This document shows, one piece after another, positions 1 to 4,665 of a DNA stretch of 7,782 nt (its first letter is position 1; each line of letters opens with the position of its first letter). Location: contig CAMZIS010000048.1 of the NCBI GenBank assembly GCA_947307285.1, positions 1 to 7,782 on the forward strand. The letters are read 5' to 3'. This stretch comes from an uncultured Peptococcaceae bacterium (GTDB lineage: Bacteria > Bacillota > Dehalobacteriia > UBA4068). The notes under the pieces are model-generated. The model did no database searches, was not told the origin of the DNA, and saw only the letters and a program-made list of their open reading frames with translations. Both the position numbers and the translations under genes were made by a program.

Positions 1-351
1 CTTGCGGGCCAGCTTTTCCCGCAGAGGCGTAGCCGCCCGTTCCACCGCAGCCAGCATTTCTTTTACGCCCTGCTTACGCGCAGCATTGATAGCGGCAGGT
101 ACGAAACCCTGCCGTTTATAGTAGGCGAGCCAGCGTTGAGTTGATGAAGGGTCGGCCAGATCGGCCTTGTTCAACAGCAGCAGGTGGCACTTTTTATTAA
201 GATACGGCTGCAGATCCGGGTTGCGGCTGGCCGCCGGTATACGTGCATCCACCACCTCAATGAGCATATCGACTAAAGCCAGATCAGCCTCAAGGTTGCG
301 TTTGCTGCGGGCCATGTGCCCCGGATACCATTGAATTATAGATTCACTCAT
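1..351 (-). CDS. rbgA: Ribosome biogenesis GTPase A (RbgA/YlqF), N-terminal part, cut by window edge
   Basis: The 117 visible codons encode the first part of RbgA/YlqF, a circularly permuted GTPase that acts late in 50S ribosomal subunit assembly. The N-terminus shows the family signature IIQWYPGHMARSKR (residues 5-18), then DARIPAASRNP (35-45). The G4 guanine-specificity motif NKAD is at residues 61-64. Because the fold is permuted, G4 precedes the P-loop, so the Walker A and switch motifs lie beyond the window. The ATG at 351 is chosen because the family begins a few residues before QW(F/Y)PGHM. No convincing Shine-Dalgarno precedes it, which is odd beside the strong sites of several other genes here. 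The reading frame stays open upstream for at least 36 more codons to a TTG at 459, but that extension does not look like RbgA. It is separated from aroK by a hairpin and probably has its own promoter at 416-444. Family assignment is confident; the exact start is slightly less so. Confidence 0.93.
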   Translation of the reverse strand, partial: MSESIIQWYPGHMARSKRNLEADLALVDMLIEVVDARIPAASRNPDLQPYLNKKCHLLLLNKADLADPSSTQRWLAYYKRQGFVPAAINAARKQGVKEMLAAVERAATPLREKLARK

Positions 352-387
352 TATGGCAATAACACTAACGCTCAGTTTTCTGCATAC

Positions 388-415
388 AAAAACCACGCTT
401 AATAAGCGTGGTTTT
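388..415 (-). terminator. Rho-independent terminator of the aroK transcript
   Basis: There is a perfect 12-bp inverted repeat, AAAACCACGCTT (389-400) and AAGCGTGGTTTT (404-415), around a 3-nt loop. Read on the minus strand the hairpin ends in TTTTTG, the form of an intrinsic terminator, and it lies 64 nt beyond the aroK stop. It is nearly symmetric and could also terminate plus-strand transcription, but no plus-strand gene ends here. The predicted rbgA promoter abuts it, so its second role may be as a 5'-end stem-loop for rbgA mRNA. Confidence 0.8.
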
Positions 416-444
416 ATTATAACATATACGCCGCCGCGGCGCAA
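416..444 (-). promoter_or_regulatory. Probable rbgA promoter (extended -10)
   Basis: On the minus strand there is a perfect extended -10, TGTTATAAT (424 down to 416). A weak -35, TTGCGC (444 to 439), sits 17 bp upstream. The expected start of transcription is near A409, which falls inside the upstream arm of the aroK terminator hairpin. The leader to the ATG at 351 would be about 58 nt. The spacer holds a 10-bp GC palindrome, CGCCGCGGCG (432-441). The -10 is convincing and the -35 is poor, as is common for extended -10 promoters. Confidence 0.6.
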
Positions 445-478
445 ATTGCCGTATCCCAAGCGTACTTTTACCTCCGGT

Positions 479-1006
479 TCATGTGTCGCAGCGACTGCGC
501 CAGGCTTCAACGATCGCTTCTGCCGCCTCGTCGACGTTGAGACTGCCGCTGTCGATCCTGCAGTCGGAAAAGCCGGCATATCTGCTTTCCCAGCTGCAGG
601 CCTGGCTGCTGATGATCTCCGGGGTCACTTTGCCGGAGACCAGCAGGCGATCTCTTTTTTTTGTGATGCGCGAACGTATGACCTCCGGTTTGGCGGTCAG
701 CAGCACAAACCAGCCCTTTTGCGCCAGCATTTTCAGGTTTTCCGGATCCGGAGGCAGAGAGCCGCCGCAGGCGATGACCGTATTATCCTTTTTTGCCAGC
801 TTGGATATAAGAAGCTTCTCCTCGGAGCGGCATCGTATCTCGCCGTGCTTTCTGTATAGTTTAGACAGTTCCATGCCTGTCACCTCTCGGATCTCCTCGT
901 CCGTGTCGGCAAAATCGAAATCCAGCAAGCGGGCGGCCTGTCTTCCGATCACGGTTTTTCCGCTGCCCATAAAGCCGAGCAATACAATATTCGTTTTTTC
1001 GGCCAT
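479..1006 (-). CDS. aroK: Shikimate kinase family protein (AroK-like)
   Basis: This 175-residue protein has the length and layout of shikimate kinase, which phosphorylates shikimate to shikimate-3-phosphate with ATP in the chorismate pathway. Walker A is GFMGSGKT (residues 11-18). The shikimate- and Mg-binding DTD is at 34-36, and an Arg-x-x-Glu pair (R60, E63) matches the FRxxE motif. Other features are unusual: the usual GGG substrate loop reads CGGS (80-83), the LID segment is RDRLL (118-122) instead of RPLL, and the expected RxxxY arginine near Y143 is a tryptophan. It may therefore be a divergent shikimate kinase or a relative with shifted specificity. ATG 1006 is preferred over the in-frame ATG 1012 because the GGGAGGG site (1019-1013) directly abuts 1012 but lies about 7 nt from 1006. 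No other aro gene is nearby. It has its own promoter at 1076-1104. Confidence 0.88.
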   Translation of the reverse strand: MAEKTNIVLLGFMGSGKTVIGRQAARLLDFDFADTDEEIREVTGMELSKLYRKHGEIRCRSEEKLLISKLAKKDNTVIACGGSLPPDPENLKMLAQKGWFVLLTAKPEVIRSRITKKRDRLLVSGKVTPEIISSQACSWESRYAGFSDCRIDSGSLNVDEAAEAIVEAWRSRCDT

Positions 1007-1012
1007 CCACAT

Positions 1013-1019
1013 CCCTCCC
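1013..1019 (-). promoter_or_regulatory. Shine-Dalgarno site of aroK, deciding the start
   Basis: GGGAGGG on the minus strand touches the upstream ATG (1012-1010) with no spacer but stands about 7 nt from the ATG at 1006-1004. Normal spacing favours the second ATG, which drops Met-Trp from the protein and gives MAEKTNIVLLG, a typical shikimate kinase N-terminus. Confidence 0.7.
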
Positions 1020-1075
1020 GGATGAATTCTATGATAATGAACGGAGTATTATTCGCAGGACGACTGCCTTAACCC

Positions 1076-1104
1076 TTTATATTTAACTGGTCTTTTTCCG
1101 TCAA
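1076..1104 (-). promoter_or_regulatory. aroK promoter, sigma-70/sigma-A type
   Basis: On the minus strand, TTGACG (1104 to 1099) and TATAAA (1081 to 1076) are separated by exactly 17 bp, each one mismatch from consensus. Transcription would start near 1069, giving a leader of about 60 nt before the aroK ATG. It faces away from the nadK promoter, and the two -35 boxes are about 40 bp apart. Confidence 0.75.
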
Positions 1105-1119
1105 ATACTGCCAAAGCCA

Positions 1120-1132
1120 GACAACGTTTGTC
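1120..1132. repeat. Short inverted repeat between divergent promoters (possible operator)
   Basis: GACAA and TTGTC flank a 3-nt centre (CGT), midway between the -35 boxes of the divergent aroK and nadK promoters. The position suits a shared regulator, but 5-bp arms arise easily by chance and I do not recognise the motif. Confidence 0.25.
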
Positions 1133-1145
1133 CTGTTTGCGGGTC

Positions 1146-1174
1146 TTGCAAAGAATGCATATATAATGTATAAT
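1146..1174 (+). promoter_or_regulatory. Promoter of the nadK-argR-recN-glyoxalase operon
   Basis: TTGCAA (1146-1151) and a perfect TATAAT (1169-1174) are 17 bp apart, so transcription would start near 1181. A second perfect TATAAT sits 7 bp earlier (1162-1167), part of a tandem heptamer: TATAATG, TATAATG, CATAATA (1162-1182). Only the second copy has ideal spacing to the -35. The leader to the nadK ATG would be about 27 nt and includes the AAAGGG ribosome-binding site at 1196-1201. Confidence 0.78.
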
Positions 1175-1182
1175 GCATAATA
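1154..1182 (+). repeat. Tandem heptamer and paired ATGCAT palindromes at the nadK -10 region
   Basis: Three near-identical 7-bp units, TATAATG, TATAATG and CATAATA, run from 1162 to 1182. They lie among two copies of AATGCATA (1154-1161 and 1172-1179), whose starts are 18 bp apart. ATGCAT is itself a palindrome, so the main -10 lies between two symmetric AT-rich sites. ArgR operators are also AT-rich and paired, and argR is in this operon, but the match to a known ARG box is not good. It could equally be low-complexity promoter sequence. Confidence 0.5.
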
Positions 1183-1207
1183 TAAACAGTCTCGGAAAGG
1201 GCTTCTG

Positions 1208-2041
1208 ATGTATATAGCGTTTACCTACAATACCAAAAATCCCAGCGCCGGCCAGCTTATGCAGGCTATGGCTGCATACATGCAGTCTAAGGGAGCCAAG
1301 GTTTTGGAACACGACGGCGAGATCGGCGTCCCTCTGGGCAACATCCATAAATGCGATTTCAGCGGCTGCGACGCTTGTATCTCACTGGGCGGAGACGGTA
1401 CGCTGCTGGCTACTACCAGAAGAGTGTCGATGTTCGGCGTGCCTTTGTTCGGCGTGAATATGGGTCAGGTCGGTTTTTTGTCCGCGGTGGAAAAAGAGCG
1501 GGCATTCGATGCGCTGGACAATTTACTGGCGGGCAATTACACCATTCAGGAACGCCTTATGCTTACGGCTTCCCTGAATCGCGGAGGCAATGTGCTTACC
1601 AGCTGCAGCGCTTTCAATGACATTGTTGTCAGCTCCGGCATCAATTCCCGCGCGGTCACCTTGGATCTGTCTATAGACGGAGAGGCCATAAATTCATACA
1701 ATGCGGACGGCATAATCATTTCTACGCCTACGGGCAGTACGGGCTACTCGCTGTCCGCCGGCGGTCCCATAGTTTTAGAAGATCTGGGCGTGACCTTGAT
1801 AACACCGGTTTGTCCCCATTCTTTCTTCTCCAGGCCTATCGTGGCGTCGGCCGCCAGCAAAGTTGAGATCATTAACCGCAGTGAAGCCAGCGCAGCTTCT
1901 CTTACCGCCGACGGCCAGCACCGTTTTACTCTTGAGTTGGATGACGTGATAACCGTTTCACAGGCTTCCTACTGCGCCCGCATGATACGCTTCAACGGCG
2001 ACTCTTATTTCCAGCGCATCAAGCGTAAGCTTTACGTCTAA
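1208..2041 (+). CDS. nadK: NAD kinase
   Basis: The 277-residue protein is a bacterial NAD kinase (PpnK), the cytosolic enzyme that phosphorylates NAD to NADP using ATP or polyphosphate. Its motifs appear in the expected order: GGDGT (residues 61-65, with the catalytic Asp), the glycine-rich NMGQVGFLS (84-92), FND (136-138), NADG (165-168), the NAD-binding STPTGSTGYS (172-181), and ITPVCPHSFFSRP (198-210). Length is slightly short of the usual 285-300 but nothing essential is missing. The start ATG follows AAAGGG with a 6-nt spacer and lies about 27 nt downstream of a strong promoter. It is the first gene of an apparent operon, with argR 19 nt downstream. nadK-argR-recN is a recurrent Firmicutes gene order, but here the upstream neighbour is a divergent aroK rather than the tlyA or dxs often found there. 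Confidence 0.96.
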   Translation: MYIAFTYNTKNPSAGQLMQAMAAYMQSKGAKVLEHDGEIGVPLGNIHKCDFSGCDACISLGGDGTLLATTRRVSMFGVPLFGVNMGQVGFLSAVEKERAFDALDNLLAGNYTIQERLMLTASLNRGGNVLTSCSAFNDIVVSSGINSRAVTLDLSIDGEAINSYNADGIIISTPTGSTGYSLSAGGPIVLEDLGVTLITPVCPHSFFSRPIVASAASKVEIINRSEASAASLTADGQHRFTLELDDVITVSQASYCARMIRFNGDSYFQRIKRKLYV

Positions 2042-2060
2042 AGAGAGGAGATCTTATTCT

Positions 2061-2513
2061 ATGAAGAATCGTCGGCATAAAATGATCCGCGAGATCGTGG
2101 AAAATCAAAATATCGAGACCCAGTTCCAGCTGACCGAGGCCCTGCGCGTCCATGGCTTCAACGTTACCCAGGCCACCATTTCCCGGGATATCAAGGAATT
2201 AGGCCTGGTCAAGGTGGCTTCCGGCTCCAACAGTTTCCGCTACGGGTTTCCGCCCGGAATGAATACGATAAGCACATATGAGCGGGCAAAAAGGGTGTTG
2301 CACGACAGCCTGCTCAAAGTCGATGTGGGACACGATCTGGTGGTGTTGAAGACCATGCCCGGCATGGCTCAGGGCGTGGGGTCCTGTGTAGATACGCTCG
2401 ACTGGCCTGAGATCGTAGGAGTGGTTGCCGGCGACGATACGATCTTTGTAGCCGTCGGTGATGATTACGAGCCGCGTCTGTTGGCTGATCGGCTGCGTGA
2501 ATTGGTTATGTAG
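2061..2513 (+). CDS. argR: Arginine repressor ArgR/AhrC
   Basis: The 150 residues match the hexameric arginine-dependent regulator that represses arginine biosynthesis and, in Bacillus, activates arginine catabolism. The N-terminal winged helix-turn-helix covers about residues 1-65, with recognition-helix motif TQATISRDIKELGLVK (36-51). The C-terminal oligomerisation and arginine-binding domain (about 75-150) carries PGMAQGVGSCVDTLDWPEIVG (100-120) and the diagnostic AGDDTI (123-128), whose Asp pair contacts arginine across the trimer interface. Length is standard. The start is supported by AGAGGAG (2044-2050), though the 10-nt spacer is slightly long. It sits 19 nt after nadK and 15 nt before recN, so all three are likely co-transcribed. 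No arginine biosynthetic gene is in view, so its targets are elsewhere. AT-rich repeats at the operon promoter leave autoregulation possible but unproven. Confidence 0.96.
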   Translation: MKNRRHKMIREIVENQNIETQFQLTEALRVHGFNVTQATISRDIKELGLVKVASGSNSFRYGFPPGMNTISTYERAKRVLHDSLLKVDVGHDLVVLKTMPGMAQGVGSCVDTLDWPEIVGVVAGDDTIFVAVGDDYEPRLLADRLRELVM

Positions 2514-2528
2514 ATCGGGTGCCATTCA

Positions 2529-4187
2529 ATGCTGTATGAGCTTTATGTTGAGAATATCGCCTTGCTGCGCAAGGTCAGACTGAAACTGTCGCCCGGCATG
2601 AACGCTTTGACCGGCGAAACGGGCGCCGGTAAATCCTTGGTAGTCGACGCTGTGTCACTGCTGATCGGAGGCCGCGGTTCGGATGGTTTTATCCGCAGCG
2701 GTGAAGATCGGGCAGTGGTTGAGGGCGTTTTTATGCCGCCGTTTCCGGCGGCTTTTTGCCAAGCCCTGGCCGACCAGGCCGATCCTGATGATAATATCAT
2801 CCTCAGCCGTGAGCTGATCCGCGGCGGCCGTTCTCTGGCGCGCCTGAACGGACGCATCATTCCACTGTCCCGCCTGCGGGAGCTGGGCCGCCTGCTGGTC
2901 AATATACACGGGCAGCATGAACATACTCTCTTATTGGAAGAGGAGCGTCAGCTGGCTCTGGTCGACGGCTACGGCGGCGCGGATGCTGCAGCCGCCCTGG
3001 AAAAAACAGGCGCAGCCTATTGGGCTATGCGGCAGGCCGAATCTGCCTGGATGGATCACAACGCGCACAGCGAGGCGCGGAAAGAACGCCTGGCGGAGCT
3101 GACTGAGATGATCGATGAGATCACGCTGGCCGACCCTAAGCCCGGCGAGGACGAGGCGCTGAAAGAAGAATCGCGGCTGCTGTCTCACGGCGAACGTCTA
3201 TACTCCCAGACCGATCAGGCTTATGAATTATTATCATGCGGCGGCGGAGCGGTGGAAGCCCTGAACGAGGCTGCCGCCATACTTCGCCAATCCGCTACGG
3301 TCGACACTAAGCTGGACGCTTTGGTGCAAAGGATGAGCAGCCTGTTTTACGAGGTGGAAGACGCCGCCAATGAAGTGGCTGCTTATCGGGATCACGTTAA
3401 TACCGATGCCTGGCGTTTGGAAGAAGTCGAAAGCCGCATCGCCGCATTAGGACGGCTGAGCAAAAGATACGGCGGCAGTATCGACGCGGTCCTGCATACT
3501 TTGGAAGAAGCAAAGACGGAACGTCAGGCGCTGGAAGATGAGGACTTTTCGGGGGACCGTCTGGAAAAGGAAAAAGATTCGCGCAGGCGCGAATATGCTG
3601 AGGCTGCGGACGTTTTACGGCATATGCGCCAGCGTTCCGCCGAAGAATTAGGCAGGGCCGTAACTGAAGAACTGCATAAGCTCGCTATGGATAAAGCCGA
3701 ATTCAGCGTGGAGCTAGTGCCGCATGAAGCAAGGAGCAGCGGTACGGAAAACGTGGTCTTTATGATCCGGCCCAATCTGGGCGAGCCCGCGCAGCCGGTG
3801 GCCCGCATCGCCAGCGGCGGCGAACTGAGTCGTATAGTCCTGGGGCTAAAGGTCATCCTGTCCCAATTGGATTTCGTGCCGACACTGGTGTTCGACGAGG
3901 TCGACACCGGACTGAGCGGCAGCGCGCTGGTCAGCGTGGCGGAGCGTCTGCGCCTGGTCAGCCGCTACGCCCAGACCGTAGCGGTCAGCCACAATCCTAT
4001 CATGGCGGCGGCGGCCCAGTCCCATATCGTTATAGAAAAGCACGAGGAAGACGGCCGCACCGTTGCCGGTTGTCATGAGCTGGATAAAGATGAAAGACCG
4101 CAGGAACTGGCGCGGATGATAGCTGGCGACCGGGCGGGCGCAAGCGCGGTTGCCCAGGCCCGCGACCTGCTGTCACAGTTTGAATAG
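2529..4187 (+). CDS. recN: DNA repair protein RecN (SMC-like ATPase)
   Basis: The 552-residue protein is RecN, an SMC-family ATPase recruited early to double-strand breaks, where it tethers DNA and supports RecA-dependent repair. The N-terminal ATPase half has Walker A GETGAGKS (residues 29-36) and the RecN-typical NIHGQHEH (125-132). A charged, mostly helical middle (about 150-390) is the short coiled-coil arm pair. The C-terminal half carries the ABC signature ASGGELSR (428-435), Walker B TLVFDEVDTG (452-461), the switch segment VAVSHNPIMAAAAQSH (484-499), and the closing ERPQELARMIAG. Length fits the family (about 550-570) and no frame break is visible. The ATG lies only 5 residues before the conserved VENIALL strand, so the start is firm. 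The ribosome-binding site is poor, which suggests translational coupling to argR, whose stop is 15 nt upstream. The stop codon overlaps the Shine-Dalgarno of the next gene. Confidence 0.97.
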   Translation: MLYELYVENIALLRKVRLKLSPGMNALTGETGAGKSLVVDAVSLLIGGRGSDGFIRSGEDRAVVEGVFMPPFPAAFCQALADQADPDDNIILSRELIRGGRSLARLNGRIIPLSRLRELGRLLVNIHGQHEHTLLLEEERQLALVDGYGGADAAAALEKTGAAYWAMRQAESAWMDHNAHSEARKERLAELTEMIDEITLADPKPGEDEALKEESRLLSHGERLYSQTDQAYELLSCGGGAVEALNEAAAILRQSATVDTKLDALVQRMSSLFYEVEDAANEVAAYRDHVNTDAWRLEEVESRIAALGRLSKRYGGSIDAVLHTLEEAKTERQALEDEDFSGDRLEKEKDSRRREYAEAADVLRHMRQRSAEELGRAVTEELHKLAMDKAEFSVELVPHEARSSGTENVVFMIRPNLGEPAQPVARIASGGELSRIVLGLKVILSQLDFVPTLVFDEVDTGLSGSALVSVAERLRLVSRYAQTVAVSHNPIMAAAAQSHIVIEKHEEDGRTVAGCHELDKDERPQELARMIAGDRAGASAVAQARDLLSQFE

Positions 4188-4191
4188 GAGG
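4186..4191 (+). promoter_or_regulatory. Consensus Shine-Dalgarno of the glyoxalase gene, overlapping the recN stop
   Basis: A perfect AGGAGG begins within the recN TAG stop (4185-4187) and stands 6 nt before ATG 4198. This settles the glyoxalase start against a longer in-frame ATG at 4150 and implies tight co-expression with recN. Confidence 0.85.
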
Positions 4192-4197
4192 CAGAGC

Positions 4198-4566
4198 ATG
4201 AATTACCGATTTCTACACAACAATTTAAATGTATTTGATCTCGAAAAATCTCTGGCTTTCTATAAAGAAGCCCTGGGCCTGCAGGTGGTGCGCCGCAAGG
4301 AAGCAGCGGACGGCAGCTTCATCCTGGTTTACCTGGGTTATCCCGGGCAGGTGCACCAACTGGAACTGACCTGGCTCCGCGACCGCACCGAACCCTACGA
4401 TCTGGGCGATAATGAGATACATCTGGCCTTTGAGACCGACGATTATCAGGCGTCATTGGCCAAGCATCAGGACATGGGCTGCGTGTGCTTTATCAATGAG
4501 GCCATGGGCATCTACTTTATAGAAGACCCGGACGGTTACTGGCTGGAAATAATACCCAAGCGGTAA
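4198..4566 (+). CDS. Glyoxalase I-type VOC family metalloenzyme (lactoylglutathione lyase-like)
   Basis: The 122-residue protein is a single vicinal-oxygen-chelate unit made of two beta-alpha-beta-beta-beta repeats. All four metal ligands expected for glyoxalase I align: H7 (in FLHNNLNV), E56 (in HQLELTW), H75 (in NEIHLAFE) and E117 (in GYWLEII), so an active enzyme is likely. Other family hallmarks are LEKSLAFYKEALGL (15-28) and EDPDGYWLEI (109-118). Glyoxalase I converts the hemithioacetal of methylglyoxal and a thiol to the S-lactoyl thioester. The absence of long insertions suggests the compact bacterial Ni/Co-type rather than the Zn-type. Glutathione may not be the real thiol, since many Firmicutes lack it. 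A related VOC function such as an epimerase cannot be excluded from sequence alone. It is last in the nadK-argR-recN operon, 10 nt after recN, with a consensus Shine-Dalgarno and a terminator just behind. Confidence 0.85.
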   Translation: MNYRFLHNNLNVFDLEKSLAFYKEALGLQVVRRKEAADGSFILVYLGYPGQVHQLELTWLRDRTEPYDLGDNEIHLAFETDDYQASLAKHQDMGCVCFINEAMGIYFIEDPDGYWLEIIPKR

Positions 4567-4591
4567 AAGTCGAGTAAGAATAAATCTTTTC

Positions 4592-4623
4592 GGGAGGAAC
4601 AGAACGTTCCTCCCTTTTATTTT
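4592..4623 (+). terminator. Rho-independent terminator closing the nadK-argR-recN-glyoxalase operon
   Basis: A perfect 9-bp GC-rich stem, GGGAGGAAC (4592-4600) with GTTCCTCCC (4606-4614), has a 5-nt loop and is followed by TTTTATTTT (4615-4623). It lies 25 nt after the glyoxalase stop. The U-tract runs directly into the -35 region of the uvrB promoter. Confidence 0.92.
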
Positions 4624-4651
4624 GGCATGAAATGTGCTATATTAATCTAAT
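4622..4651 (+). promoter_or_regulatory. uvrBA promoter region with two overlapping candidates
   Basis: Two readings overlap. One is TTGGCA (4622-4627), 18 bp, then TCTAAT (4646-4651), each hexamer one mismatch from consensus. It would start transcription near 4658, inside the ribosome-binding site. The other is an extended -10, TGCTATATT (4635-4643), with no good -35, starting near 4650 and leaving the AAAGGAAAG site (4653-4661) intact. No Firmicutes-type LexA box (GAAC, 4 nt, GTTC) lies in this gap, although uvrB is often an SOS gene. Confidence 0.65.
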
Positions 4652-4665
4652 GAAAGGAAAGCAGC

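Noticed and set aside
432..441. GC palindrome CGCCGCGGCG as an operator
   Set aside because: A 10-bp GC-only palindrome in a GC-leaning genome is weak evidence. It lies in the spacer of the predicted rbgA promoter but matches no motif I know.
1004..1012. aroK start at ATG 1012 (MWMAEK)
   Set aside because: The Shine-Dalgarno touches this codon with no spacer. ATG 1006 has normal spacing and gives the usual family N-terminus.
353..1025. Plus-strand open frames opposite aroK (353-859 and 483-1025)
   Set aside because: They are shadows of the conserved aroK frame. One begins at the rbgA start region and runs through the terminator. Neither shows a domain or a convincing ribosome-binding site.
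1013..1207. Riboswitch or small RNA in the aroK-nadK intergenic region
   Set aside because: The predicted leaders are only about 60 and 27 nt. I see no terminator/antiterminator pair and no recognisable aptamer core.
1049..1348. 99-codon minus-strand open frame across the divergent promoter region into nadK
   Set aside because: It overlaps both predicted promoters and the start of nadK, has no recognisable domain, and is best explained as chance.
4150..4566. Longer form of the glyoxalase starting at ATG 4150
   Set aside because: It would overlap the end of recN by 38 nt and add residues before the conserved H7 strand. ATG 4198 has a perfect AGGAGG at 6-nt spacing and matches the family N-terminus.
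4592..4614. True LexA/SOS operator in the terminator stem
   Set aside because: GAAC and GTTC are 5 nt apart rather than 4, and the dyad is fully accounted for by the terminator stem. It is listed only as a low-interest finding.
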